64,000 bases of DNA, from assembly GCA_949825045.1 (NCBI GenBank), contig OX463827.1:4548501-4612500 (forward strand), in the 5' to 3' direction. Source of the DNA: Argyresthia goedartella. Taxonomy: Eukaryota; Arthropoda; Insecta; Lepidoptera; Argyresthiidae. The position numbers and the translations under genes are program-made. The notes under the pieces are model-generated. The model was not told the origin of the DNA. It made no database searches and worked only from the letters and a program-made list of their open reading frames with translations. Positions 1-11,052 of the stretch are shown here, piece by piece (the first letter of the stretch is position 1; the number at the start of each line of letters is the position of its first letter).

Positions 1-2836
1 CAGAGCATCCGACGCCTTCTCACCATGCCAGCCTTCCACGGGGTTGCCCTGCACACGACGCTTCCATTCTTTCCGCGCAGCGTTCTATGTATAATATTTT
101 GGCACTTTCGCGTACAGCAATGTTTTGGCAAATTCGTCAGTATGGCACAGACGGAAAAACGCTGTAAGTGTAGTCGTCGGCGGTGTCGCTACTCGATCGC
201 GCAAGTTAGCCTCTGTGAAGTAAATGCGCTCACCGTTTGGAAGATGTACCGCAAGATGTATCACTGTCGGGTTCCTCTCGTGAAGCGGCAAGCCTAATAT
301 TCGCCATGCTGCCTCGTTGCTGCTCACGTATCGACCAGCTCTAAACATCTGCACTTCGTCTCGTGTGTTAATATTGGCATTGCCTTGCTGCTGCACAATA
401 AATATGGCCTGGTCACTGCCTTTGTTGATGTACTTACCAATGTATTTAATTGCCTGAACCGAGTTGCAAAACTCTACATTAATGTGAGCATCAAACATTT
501 TGCAAAGAAGCGGCGAATAAGGGACTATCCAGCTATTGTCTACTACGACGTCTTGCGCGGTACCCCTGATTTTAATTGTGACTGTACGTCCCCCTACCTC
601 GAGTGCTCGGCGTCTGTACAACGGATACCCATTATCATTGGTTTGGGTCTCTTTTAACAGTGCACGAGGATACTTTTTTGTGCATTTCCTGTTCTTCATA
701 CACGGGGACGTAGGATTCAGGGTTCCACATGGTCCGTGGATCATGCTCTTAATGATCGTGTCATATAGTTGTTTGTCAACGTTAAGGTCTGGTAACTCAG
801 CTGATATCACTTCATCGATTTGGTTCGGAAGCAATTTTTCTTTTAACCACAGCAGCAAGTGCATGTGGGGCAAGCCACGCTTTTGCCACTCAATCGAATA
901 CATGAAGCACTGCGCTTCGCCAAATACATGCCCTTTCGTGAGGAGGGCCACCAGCTTTTGTACTTTGATTTTAAAAATTCGTGCTACGATATCGTGCCGG
1001 TCCGTCGGTTTTTGCCCACCCATTAATTCATCTTTGATCTCTTTCCAGGCTGGGTTGCACGTGAAGGTAATGAATAAGTCCGGCTGCCCATAGTTCCGAA
1101 CGTAGGAGAACGCGTCCTGGGTGTATTGGTGGAGGTATCGTGGACTGTTCACGAACGACGATGGCAGGATCACCATCTGCCCTAAGTCATTCGGATTCAC
1201 ATTGCCATCTTGCGCAACAGCATCTTGCAAGTGAACGTAATTTTCTGCACGCAACTTGCTTTGGTTTAGCGCTATGAACCTTAGACGCTCACTCTCTATC
1301 TTAACGTACATGTCTACCAAAAATTGGGATAGAAGTACCCTACACCGCAGCGGCAAGTTGAAGTCGTGTTCGCGGACCATCAGGTGGAACGCGTAGAAAG
1401 CCATGCATGATACATTTTTGTTCAGGATCGGTTGCCCAGTCGCCGGATTGGTTTGAGGAATACTGAAGTTATATCCAACTTGTCCTTTCCAGAACATAAT
1501 GGGATACTGTAGCGCATCGTAGAAGCGGTGAGTGTCAGCGATCCTGGTGAGCGTGTCGTTGTACTTGCGTACGACGATGTCTCTTGGGGCCGTGGGGTCG
1601 GCGCCCGCGACCACAGCCGCCACCTCGGTGACGGCCGGCGCGTTGTATCGGCGCGCATGCTGCCCGCTCGGCACGCGGTCTGGGTTGATCACAACCTTGC
1701 AGCTCTCATCAGGCATGTTCTCGAGAGCTGATTTAAAGTCATGCACCAATTTATTGTGATCGTGCAGGACGTTTTGTATTTTCTGGACAGTCGCTCGTTC
1801 CACTCCATGAATAATTTGACACCGTCTATCGGTTTCTGCCTCGTCGTCTGCCATGAAGTAAATTTGCAAAAATTGTGCTTGACCGTTGGGTGGAGGTAAA
1901 AGTGACCCTATTTTATGGTGCACTTGCCCCTGCACCGTAAAGATTGGTGAAAACCCAGGCATCGCGAGAATTCTGTCTGCCCCAAAGGAAGTCATGTGAA
2001 AACATGAATTATATTTTTTTATTCGGTTTAGGAAGCGCCGTGACTCATCAGTCTCGCCCAAAAATAATTCCCTTAAAGGGTCGACCGGCTCCGCTAATGT
2101 GGGGATGGCTACCTTGCCCCCAGAGCAACACATTCCCGCCGTTTCCTCTTTCCATTTCAGTGCCCCACAGAATCTGCAAGCCTTGTTCATACGGTCAATT
2201 TTGATGAGTCTATGGTTACTATAATCTAAAGTAGGATCGTAGTCGAAAGCACATTTTTTGAAAACTCCCCACATATTCCTTGAAAATATTTGCCGACGTT
2301 CAGCTTGTCGTTGGGCAACAGCGTTTCGGCGCAAATCTGCCTCTTCAACTGTTTCAGAGGCTCGTTGAGAAGCCATGCGCTCTGCATTCTCTTGACGTCG
2401 TAAAGTCGCTTCCTCTGGTGTTTCAGAGGCTCGTTGAAAAGCCATGCGCTCTGCGTTCTCTTGTCGTCGTGAAGCCGCCTCCTCTGGTGTTTCAGAGGCT
2501 CGTTGAGAAGCCATATGTTCTGCCATATCCCTTCGTCGAGCATCCGACTGCTCTTGTGTCTCCGCAGCAATCTGAGATGCAATGCGGTTAGCGTTCCGGT
2601 GACGTCGAGCATCAGCCTGCGCTGATGCTCGACGTCACCGATGCACCGATGCACACGATGCAGCCTGCGCTGATGCTCGAGGTTTCAGATGCTCGAGAAT
2701 TTGCCTGACGCGCCGCTTGCTCAATTCTGTGCTGTTCAGCATGAACAGAAGATTCTTGCTGTCTAGCTATCTTCTTAGTTCGCGCTCCTTGTGAGCTCGA
2801 CGAAATATTTGTTTTGCGTTTGCGAGGCATTCTCAA
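1..2836 (-). pseudogene. Helitron Rep-helicase, N-terminal and Rep part, disrupted
   Basis: The protein would nick and transfer one strand (HUH endonuclease, 'Rep') and unwind DNA (Pif1-type helicase) for rolling-circle transposition. From 2526 leftward there are 813 open codons. They start with three copies of an Ala/Glu/Arg-rich repeat (ASQRASETPEEA type), followed by a Cys-rich patch (CRFCGALKW), the HUH motif PHMHLLLW (His at about residues 554 and 556) and the two-tyrosine motif KYIGKYINK (Tyr about 695 and 699). Codon 85-87 is TAG after PKYYT, where Helitron proteins normally have Trp. The same frame then stays open to base 1 (KEWKRRVQG...), so the helicase part continues outside the window behind a single nonsense change. 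The true N-terminus (MPRKRKT, ATG at about 2830-2836) is in another frame, separated by a foldback rearrangement at 2597-2680. The gene is therefore inactive as it stands. Confidence 0.88.
2597..2680. repeat. Perfect 20-bp foldback plus direct repeat breaking the Helitron N-terminus
   Basis: Bases 2597-2616 and 2621-2640 are exact reverse complements (arm begins CGGTGACGTCGAGCATCAGC) around a 4-base loop. The core CAGCCTGCGCTGATGCTCGA at 2613-2632 recurs unchanged at 2661-2680. The local duplication and inversion sits at the point where the Helitron reading frame changes. Confidence 0.9.
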
Positions 2837-3318
2837 TTTAAAAAGTTACAATGCCAATTACAATTCTATGCGAAAGAACCACAGTTAACTGTGGTTCTTT
2901 AACCTATCCGAAATTATAAATAACTTAACCTTGTTGTAATTATCAAGACAAAAGAGACCAACTATCGAGATGAGAGAGAGAGAGAGAGAAACTTTAGCAA
3001 TAAATCAACAGAACAACCTCAGTCAGTGCGAGTCAGTGCCGGCATATATGAAGTAAGCTTGAAACCAAACCATACCGCGATGTATAATACATGCAGCGCC
3101 ATCTAGTGACATATTTATGAAAACTTTTTATGGATGCATTTTGAACATCCGACGGAATCAGTGATTATTTTTCGGGATAAAATGTAGCCTATTTTTTAAG
3201 TCAGGGTATGATCTATACACATCTCAAAATTCAATTAAATCCGTCCAGCCGTTTCAGCGCTAAAGACTGACAAACATATAAACACACACACAAACTTTCA
3301 CGATTATAATATTAGTGT
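2837..3318. other. Helitron 5' untranslated leader
   Basis: AT-rich non-coding sequence between the first codons and the 5' terminus, with an AG microsatellite at about 2975-2989. I see no further open frame. The part nearest 3320 carries the conserved Helitron end. Confidence 0.55.
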
Positions 3319-3320
3319 GA

Positions 3321-3581
3321 TGTTGCCGCTATAACAACAAATACTAAAAAACAGGATAAAAGAAATTTTTAAGGGGGCTCCCATACAACAATTCTTTCAA
3401 TACCACATACAAACTTATGGATGCACCTGGTTACGTACATGGAGTGTGAAAGTAACCGCACCAATAACTTTGTAAACAATATTTTGCTGTGTAAAATCCA
3501 AACTATTCACTCCACACCATCGCTTCCATTGAACGGTGGTACGGAACCCTTCATGCGCGATTTAGACTCGCACTTGACCGG
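3321..3581 (+). repeat. R1 interspersed repeat, 3' two-thirds
   Basis: Nearly identical to 21793-22061 and 58042-58313. It runs from TGTTGCCGCTATAAC to ACTCGCACTTGACCGG and then a T-run. Its left third is replaced by the Helitron, so the Helitron is younger than this copy. Confidence 0.9.
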
Positions 3582-3826
3582 TTTTTTAATATAGTTTTTG
3601 AACCTCTTTTCAGGAAGGATCAATGATTCCTGTGTGTATTTTATTGTAGAAGCGAATACAGTGCCTTATGAATAATGTGCCTGCTTGACTTAGTCTAAAT
3701 AATGGTAGTGCTAACCTATTTCTATTTCTCGTGTTAATTTGTATGGCTAATTAAATACGTTTCAAAAAACTAACAAAACAATGATAAAGTCACGAATTTT
3801 CACATATGGACTGGCAGAGGTTCAGT

Positions 3827-3925
3827 TAAGCCTCTGTGACGTTGCGGCTCGGGCCTGCCTCTCCAACGAGAGGTCCCGGGTTCGAATGCCAGCGCGGGAG
3901 GAAGATAAAGATAAAGATAAAGTTG
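3827..3925 (+). mobile_element. SINE family C, short copy
   Basis: tRNA-like head with CCTCTGTGACGTTGCGGCT and a B-box-like GGTTCGAATGCC. It ends in a (GATAAA)n tail and lacks the usual C-family body. Confidence 0.6.
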
Positions 3926-4175
3926 TGTAGGTGTAGTCATATTTCAAGGGGTTGTTGTCATGTTCAAGGGAATTATCTCACACATGAAAATGTGTCCAAG
4001 ACTTCCCAATACTAGTACTGAGGCCTGCGGTATGCTTGTGAGAGGCTTGTCAATTCAAAAATTAAAATTCAAAATTACGGAGGACTGAAAAATAAAGTTG
4101 TTCTGATTAGTGAAAGTTGATTAGAATGATGTCCCTGATAACCCCCTAAACTTAACCTAAACAGCTTTCTGTTAC

Positions 4176-4268
4176 AACCTGTGTATGTTTGTGACGTCGC
4201 TGTTTCCGGTTCCCACGACTTAGTGTGGGGCCAGAAACAACGTATGTGACTGTATATAAATGTTTGAT
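4176..4268 (+). mobile_element. SINE family C, body fragment
   Basis: Contains the C-family body only: GTGACGTCGCTGTTTCCGG, then GTGTGGGGCCAGAAACAACG, then the TATATAAATGTTTG tail. The tRNA-like head is missing. Confidence 0.65.
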
Positions 4269-4269
4269 T

Positions 4270-5985
4270 TTTTATGTTCATTCCAACAATTATCGCTACT
4301 TCCACGTGTATTTGGAGGAAAATGTTGTATAATTGTACCTAGGACCTATACATTTTCACCTGTAGAATTGGCAGAGCACTGCTGTGCATTCATATTTCTG
4401 AAGTACATATTATATAATTCAATAACCCGGATATTAATCCCAATTATGTCCATCATCAGGCGGGTTGAATAACAACGTTGGCCTTAACAGTTTCAGTAAA
4501 TTCAAATCAAGCGAACTACGCACATAAGTTACTCGGAAGACATTTCGACGATTTATATGCTAAATAATTGACTGCCGTAATACATTTCACAGCTATGCAT
4601 TATTCATATACATTTGCACTTATTATACTATACGATACAATGTTCTAGACGATAGTTCGCAGGTACACTGCTGCGACGGTAATTTTGAATTTGGAAGCTG
4701 CATGACCTGAATACTAGTTGAATTCCAGAGGAATGTTCAAGCCGACTGCCGATCTCCGGTAGTGGAAAGAACACAGCCCGAAGCAAATGCTCATACTCTA
4801 CAAAGCTCTGTAGAAGTAGTAACTCTCTGGGCAAGCTTTGACCTCTCTTTCTCGCATAGAGTAAGGTTGAGCGAGAGGAGCTTGCTCATAGACAGTTAAA
4901 ATTTGCGCGGACGCAGATGTTTCGCATCTTTTTACAGCCCCAAGAGAGCCCTTGTAGAGTCAGAGGCTTGGTGCTTCATGATATATAAAACATTAAAAAA
5001 TAAAACGGCCAAGGCGTCGTGTCCTTGGTGTGACATGTAATTGACAAAATCCACGTTTCCGGCATGTTTTTTGGGTATACAATCCTTCAATTCCGAGTGG
5101 GTCGAATATGCCGTACATAATTCGTAACTTATTTATTGTACGCGTGTTGCAGATAAAAGTGTACAAATGCGAGTTAAATCTAACATGCGATTTCTTCCAG
5201 CAAACCAAGGTTGGATAGGACACGTAGATCGAGAGGGGGAAGAACTATGCGTGCAAATAGAAACATTCTACCTTTACCTAAACATACCTTGCATATGCAT
5301 GCAGGACCAGGTGACACAATGCGGTGCGGCGGCGCTGTAAGGGAATTGTATGGGCGTACGCCATGTCTCGCGTTGTTGCGTGCGGCGTGCGGCGTGCGGC
5401 GCCATACCGCATCGTATGGCCCAGCCGTTAAGGGCTGAACATAGGCCAATGGCATTGAGAATTAGACAAAGAAAACAAATACCCGTCGCATCGCGTCGAA
5501 GCAGACTGACGCATGCTCCCGCACAGAGCCCCGCGGGGCAGCCCGAGCTCCGAGACCGAGAAAATTATAGAAAATATTACTAAACACCTGTAATAATAAC
5601 ATTAAAAATAAAATAAAACAACCAAAAATTTTTCATTTTTTTTACCTATTTTTATTGACCGTGTAAGTGTCTCCGAGCGCTTGTTCATTTAGTTGAATAA
5701 TAATGTATTGCGAAAAATATTTTTAAGTATTAAATATAACAGATATCCGGTAATTTTAAAAGTCCATGCTTATCTCTAATAGACCTTTTATAACATATAT
5801 TTATCCTACATTTTTATGTTGTCTAGTTTAGCCTATAATTGAAGCTAAATATGCATTTCTGGCCATATTTAATCCCTTAATCTTATGGACTGATACGAGA
5901 AATCCCGATAAGCTCTATGTGACTGTATCATCTGCCATTTTGCAAACATATGATTGATCTGTTTAGTAGGGCTTTTCGGCACTTC
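4270..5985. other. Unassigned intergenic sequence
   Basis: No supported gene. A short stretch at about 4755-4815 could be a worn LINE reverse-transcriptase scrap (PKQMLILYKAL in plus-strand translation) but is too short to claim. At 5320-5420 a GC-rich block repeats GTGCGGC and is followed by AT-rich sequence. Nothing else is recognisable. Confidence 0.4.
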
Positions 5986-5989
5986 TTGA

Positions 5990-6335
5990 AACAGGCCCTT
6001 AGTATATTTGGGACGAGTAAATCAAAATTCATTCCTAAAAGGAATAAAAGAAGGAATCGGATCTTTAACTTTAGGATTAAAACTTAAAGAACGAATGAAA
6101 AACGTCGCAATAAGAAAGAAAACTAATATTATCGATGCCTCAGATCGCAAGACCAAAGCTGGACCAAGGCTGTCACAACTTGGGAAGCTCCATCAGGAAG
6201 AAGAAACAGAGACCGACCTTTAGAACCTTGGAAGAACGAAGTATTTATGTAAAAATGTATAGATTCGGAGGCCCAATATGGATGATGAAGGCAACAAATA
6301 AAGACTACTGTTTTAAATTGGAGGAGAACTTTATC
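5990..6335 (+). pseudogene. LINE C-terminal fragment, probably RTE clade
   Basis: Translation in shifting plus-strand frames gives LKLKERMKNVAIRKKT, then WTKAVTTWEAPSGRRNRDRP, then GPIWMMKATN. This order (IRKKTK..., WTKAV...GRP, then AGPxWMxxAxxRxxW) is typical of the tail behind the reverse transcriptase of insect RTE-like elements. At least two frameshifts are needed, so it is a relic. No catalytic motif is included. Confidence 0.55.
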
Positions 6336-7780
6336 CTTGATTTTTTTATTTGATTATGATGAGGTGGCACGCTCGCTGAACCACAGGCAGGTGATCGTGA
6401 CTATTTCAACCAATTCCCAGTGTTTGGACACTGGTTACTGTTGGTTCAACAGATGTCCCTCTCCAAATATTCCTGTTCGCTTAATGAATTCTTGGATGTC
6501 GCTAAACTTTAAGTTTGACATGCCACCTACTTTAATGCTATCCATCCCTAGTATTCGCCATTTTTTGTTTAAATACTTAACGCGTTCTCACATGAACAGC
6601 TGGTTACTTTCCTCCAAGCCACAGAGAGGTCATGATGGGTCTTATATGAGCTTTCATAATGATAGGTGTCTATTAAGTTTGCAGTGACTAACAGTGACAG
6701 TATTGCTAAGTTTTTCCTACTAAGATTAAGTAAATATTTAAGTAATTTCTTAAGATTAACTTCTTAGACAGCCTACAGTCTTTGGTGTTCTTCTTATCTA
6801 GGTTTGCATCTCACGTAGCTGTCATGTTGACTTTACCTTAAAGAGGGGCCGTCATTATAAATAATCAATGTAGGTACGAGAATTATATCATCGAATACTG
6901 TTTTTTGAGCAATTTTCCGGAATTAAGGCTTTTTTATTTAAATGTTTACTTATTCATTTATGATTTGGGTAACTAACTATCATTGCCAATTTGGTCCTTA
7001 ATAAAATTTACTAATATTTTTCTCGTTAAATAGCACGCGCCTCAGTAGTACCAATGTAGTACCGGAATAATGTCGTAGCAGAACTGCACGGCTACGCAGA
7101 TAAGGTCGCGGAAGCATGTTTCCAGTTATCTGTTAACCACTTGGCTGTTATAAGGATGACGTATGCGTCGAGTTGCGTACTTAGTATGTATGAAAAACAA
7201 GTGTTTTATCTGCGCTTTGACAATTTTAAAATGATGTCCTTACTTTAGGTAGGTTGATTGTATTCTGAACTCCCAAAACGTTGTTAAGAGAGCTATTTAG
7301 TTGAACATATAAACAAAAATAGCGTAACGCCGGCTCCAATACTGGATGGTAGAAGCATAGTTGCTTCCATAAATAGTAGAGATCAGAAATCAGCAGAGCT
7401 ATTTGTGACACTTGCGATGTGTGATAATAATGTGGACATGCCCGGAATCGGAGTTTTTTTATCTACAGCGTGTAACACAGTAAGGTGTCATATTTTAGGG
7501 GGTTGTTATGAACATCATACTAAACAACTTTCACCATGACACCGATTTGATCAGAGCCACTTTATTTTGAGTACCCGACTCAGTCAGATGTTCACATGAT
7601 TATTTCCGATGCGCGATCACCGCTAGACCACAGGCGCGGCGCTTCATTGGATTTATTTATTAGGTAGTTTTTAATCTGGGTTTGATGTCAGAATTCCCGG
7701 GCATGTCTATATTATCTCTTTATTTGACGTCAATAAACCAAAGCACCTCTCCCAATTCCGAACTCTGATGACTAGCCAGT
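6336..7780. other. Unassigned AT-rich sequence
   Basis: No gene or repeat family recognised with confidence. A motif TTAGGGGGTTGTTA at about 7493-7506 recurs near 12602 and, diverged, near 4128 on the other strand. Confidence 0.35.
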
Positions 7781-8060
7781 TATTCAATTCAATTCAATTC
7801 AAAAACATTTATCTTGGAACACATGGATCAATAAAATTACAAACAAGGAGCATTATTATTCTCTTTCGTAAACTTAGATTTTTAATATGAGTATTGCATA
7901 TTTAATGTATATATTCATGTACTTGTGTTTATGTGTTTCTATATTTGTAGTATATTTATTAGTTTAGTATGAACACTTAATTATATTATTTACTTGTATA
8001 AAATTTACTGGTTTTAAATTCATCCATCTTGGATTTTTTGGAAGAAATCTCTTTTTGGTT
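7781..8060 (-). mobile_element. Possible LINE 3' end
   Basis: Read on the minus strand, an AT-rich 3'UTR-like stretch ends in AATAAATGTTTTTGAATTG followed by a TTGAA-type tandem tail (7784-7800). Short tandem tails like this end several LINE copies in the window. No coding part is left. Confidence 0.4.
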
Positions 8061-8094
8061 ATAAGCTTGCGTTTGTAAATTTTCTATAAGCTCA

Positions 8095-8540
8095 TAATGT
8101 GAATTTTCACTGTCAGAAAAGCACGCCAAAGATGGAGTTACCAGAGTTCAACGGCGACTTTATCAACTGGACATCCTTTAAAGACCTCTTCCTGGAAACT
8201 ATAGTTACAAACCCGCTTCTTTCTAAATCGCACAGAATGCAACATCTGAAATCAAAGGTCAAAGGAAAAGCGGAAATGTTAATTCAACATTTTAACGTGA
8301 GTGCCGACAACTATGATTCATTCTGGGATATCTTCTGTCACCGCTACGACAGCGTCTGCTGTTAACATCTCACATTAATACGCTTCTGAATCAACCAATC
8401 ATCCAGAATCCTTACGCTCTCAAGATCAAGAACGATACGATTTAATTCTTGAATGCGATATCGAATATCGGAAATGACATCTGGACCTGGGACCCACTCA
8501 TAGTGCACCTGATGGTACAGAAGCTAGTTCCTGAAACCTA
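8095..8540 (+). pseudogene. BEL/Pao LTR retrotransposon gag fragment (DUF1759 type)
   Basis: The frame from about 8099 reads QKSTPKMELPEFNGDFINW, then LLSKSHRMQHLKSKVKGKAE, matching the conserved start of BEL/Pao gag (LPKLxLPxFxG...W..F...F...V.....L....K...L...L.G.A). After a one-base shift it continues LLTSHINTLLNQPIIQNP to a stop near 8444, and a third piece ends KLVPETYR. No LTR, protease or reverse transcriptase follows. Instead the sequence changes abruptly into Helitron helicase at 8541. Confidence 0.8.
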
Positions 8541-10364
8541 CAGGTGCTCACGATGCCTTCAAGCTGCCGCTAGGTCTTATTCATGCCAAAACTCCTCTCT
8601 GCAACATTTCAAAGCAGAGTAATACGGCCCAAGTACTGCTCGATTGTAACCTTATAGTTTGGGATGAAAGCACAATGGCTCATAAGGGGGGTTTTGAAGC
8701 ACTCTTAAAGACATCAGAGGAAACGACAACATGATGGTGGAGTCACCCTGTTGTTAGCTGGAGACTTCTGTCAGATTCTGCTGGTAGTGCCGAGGGGAGC
8801 CCGAGCTGACGAAATTAAAGCTTGCATTAAGGCGTCAATTCTTTGGCCCTTAATAAAAAAAACTCCACCTGAAGAAAAATATACGGGTGCACTTGAAGGG
8901 CGATATTTGCGCTGGACAATTCTCCGATCTCCTCCTTAGTAGTAATAGTAAATGGAGAAAATCCGGAAATTAAAGGCAAGATTACAATTCCACCAAATCT
9001 AGCCTCAGTTGTGTCAACTGTTGACAACCTAGACCTGAATATATCCAGATGTCCACAACCTACACAGCAAATACATGGAGTGGCTGAACGAACATGCGAT
9101 TCTGACTCCTAAAAATGATCAGGCTTCCGACATTAACGACATTTTGCTGAAGTCATTCGAAGTCATCAATACAAGTCTGTAGATACTGTAGTAGATACAG
9201 ATGATGCTGTACAATATCCTGTGAAATTCCTAAATGCGCTCATCCCATCTGGGCTACACACACATATCTATCTTGTTGTGGGGGAAAACAGCGGATATTC
9301 AAACTATTTTTATTTTACAGAAAAGAGCTATTCGAGCAATTTATAATTTAAAACGAACAGACTCCTTAAGAGAGCTTTTTAAAGAAATTGACATACTAAC
9401 AGTAGCTAGTCAATTTATTTTCGAAAATATAATGTATGTACGCAAGAACCTTACAACATTTTCCAAACTTAGCGATAGCTGTAATGTTAACCTAAGAAAT
9501 AATCACAGACTATGTGCGCCCCTTTTTAGACTCGCGAAGGTTAGCAATTCTTTCAAGGGTCAGTGCATTCTCTACTACAATAGGATACCTCTGGAGATTT
9601 TGAAATTGCCATTTGAGCAATTTAAAAAGCATGTTAAAGCGACTTCGTCGAAAAAGGGATATTACAATGTTCAAGATTACTTAAATGACAGGACTGTATG
9701 GGGTTGATCTGGCTCAACACAGACCTTGCTGTTAATAGTTTTGTAATTATTTATTCCTGCTTATCAATCATAACAATTAAATTTTTCAAATTTTGTATTA
9801 GTTAAGCAAAACCTATTTTTAAAAGAGATCTAAAAATCAATCTGTGGGAGTTTCTACGCCTTTCTTCTCCCACAGTGGTCCAATGTAGAGGAGAGGCAAA
9901 AAATGACGTTTGCTAAGTATATGTAAATATCTACAGTAATAAAGTACTTTGACTTTTGACTTTTGACATACATATCCTTAAAGAGGGTGCTCCAGTCATG
10001 CTATTGCGAAATCGCAATCCACCTAAGATGTGTAATGGGACCAGGTTACGCGTGAAAGCCTTACATAAAAACGTGGTAGAAACCATTGTTTTTACTGGCT
10101 GTGCTCGAAGTTAATCGGTGTATATACCGTGGATTCCACTTATACCGTTGGAGTTTCCATTTGAGTTTAAAAGACTACAGTTCTCTCTTAGGGTCTTTTT
10201 CGGAATGTAGATTAATAAGTCTTAAGGTTCGTACTGAAAACTGAGAGTGCTTTTCGCACGGCCAGTTTTACGTGGCCTGGTCGAGAGTGAGCTCAGCCAG
10301 GAGTCTGGTCTTATTAATATCTGAGGGCAGTACCTCTAATGTAGTAAATAAAAAGGTACTTTAA
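8541..10364 (+). pseudogene. Helitron helicase C-terminal half, broken
   Basis: Begins FKLPLGLIHAKTPLCNISKQ, then the Walker B-type motif VWDESTMAHK (Asp codon at 8663) and LLLAGDFCQI. After the LINE at 9269-9969 it resumes HILKEGAPVMLLRNRNPPKM and NGTRLRVKALHK. Near the end it shows HGQFYVAWSRVSSA and SEGSTSNVVNKKVL with stop 10362-10364. These are helicase blocks II and III and the carboxy end of Helitron proteins. Walker A lies upstream of the truncation. Several frameshifts and stops make it inactive. The normal GDFCQILPVVPRG has Leu for Pro (GDFCQILLVVPRG). Confidence 0.85.
9269..9969 (+). mobile_element. 5'-truncated Jockey/CR1-like LINE inserted in the Helitron
   Basis: Flanked by a 7-bp target duplication ACATATC (9262-9268 and 9970-9976). 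Removing the insert restores a continuous Helitron frame (GLHTHILKEGAPVM). The body is over 90% identical by eye to 52672-53350. It carries the last 140 or so codons of the polymerase protein (LLWGKTADIQTIFILQKRAI to DYLNDRTVWG, stop at 9705-9707), then a 3'UTR and a (TTTTGAC)3 tail. The truncation removes the whole catalytic core, so it is dead on arrival. Confidence 0.92.
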
Positions 10365-10365
10365 G

Positions 10366-10799
10366 TACATAAATCAAAAAAGAATAAGTCTTAACAACTG
10401 TGTAAAGGAACCCAAAAATATTTATCATCAGTTTTCAAAATTTACAATTGGTTCGAAATATATTGAGTACAATAAAAACTAATATAAGGCGAGCGTAACC
10501 GCGGGAAAAAGCTAGTATTCAATAAAATAATAGACTTCAAAAGGCTTTATGCATTGACTTATAATGGTTGGTAATTGGTTCTGAAAAGGTCAACTAATTC
10601 AATCTAGTATTCACAGAACTTAATTTTTCGAACTTAACTTTAATTTAATAATGTCAGCCTACTAATTTCGTTGATATATAGATCTAATGATTGAGCTAGT
10701 AATAAGATTAAAGTCTGTTTGATATGAAATCCTTTCCCATTTTCTAGCTAACCGGGTAAAACGATTGACACTATTTATAATTTATCGATATAATTTGAT
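10366..10799. other. Helitron 3' end and unassigned flank
   Basis: 10366-10515 is Helitron 3' non-coding sequence ending in CTAG. From 10516 to the SINE at 10800 I see nothing recognisable. Confidence 0.5.
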
Positions 10800-11052
10800 G
10801 ACCCGAATGGCCGAGTCGGCAGTGACCCTGCCTACGAAGCCAAGGGTCCCAGGTTCGAGTCCCGGTGGGGGCAATTTTTTGTTTGATGAGAACGGATGTT
10901 TGTGCCCTAGTCATGGTTGTTTATCTATCTAAGTATAATATTTATCTATATAAGTATGTGTATCGTTGTCTAGTACCCAAGATACAGGGAATACTAGTTT
11001 GGGGCTAGATCAATGTGTGTAAATAGTGTCCAAGGTATTAGGTTTATTATGT
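10800..11052 (+). mobile_element. SINE family A
   Basis: tRNA-derived head with pol III A box TGGCCGAGTCGG and B box GGTTCGAGTCC. The body contains TCTATCTAAGTATAATATTTA and GTCTAGTACCCAAGATACAG, and the tail is ATT-rich. Full-length type; compare 31280-31532 (plus) and 24323-24570 (minus). Confidence 0.88.

Larger units (their letters stand above)
1..3320 (-). mobile_element. Helitron (rolling-circle DNA transposon), 5' half, truncated by the window edge
   Basis: The minus-strand coding region is preceded by about 480 bp of non-coding sequence. That leader ends at 3319-3320, where the minus strand reads A|TCACACTAATATTATAA. A 5'-TC terminus preceded by A is the Helitron hallmark. The outer 90 bp (CCGTCCAGCCGTTT motif, then an AC-rich stretch, then the terminus) resembles Helitron 5' ends known from Lepidoptera, and a diverged relative lies at 30110-30205. 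Sequence to the right of 3320 is the interior of repeat R1, so this Helitron landed in an older R1 copy. The 3' end (hairpin and CTRR) and the helicase domain lie left of the window. Confidence 0.8.
8541..10515 (+). mobile_element. Helitron 3' half, interrupted by a LINE
   Basis: Holds the C-terminal half of the helicase gene, a 3'UTR and a Helitron 3' terminus. The sequence ends ...GCGAGCGTAACCGCGGGAAAAAGCTAG|T: a GC-rich potential stem about 10 bases before CTAG (10512-10515) followed by T, as expected for insertion between A and T. The 5' half is absent and replaced by BEL/Pao gag. A LINE occupies 9269-9969. It is a different copy from the Helitron at 1-3320, in the opposite orientation and with non-overlapping gene parts. 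Confidence 0.85.

Noticed and set aside
536..1093. 185-codon plus-strand frame
   Set aside because: Antisense to the Helitron Rep domain, which carries the HUH and two-tyrosine motifs.
10800..10875. Possible tRNA gene
   Set aside because: A and B boxes are good, but the 5' and 3' halves do not close into an acceptor stem and the same head recurs with a shared SINE body elsewhere.
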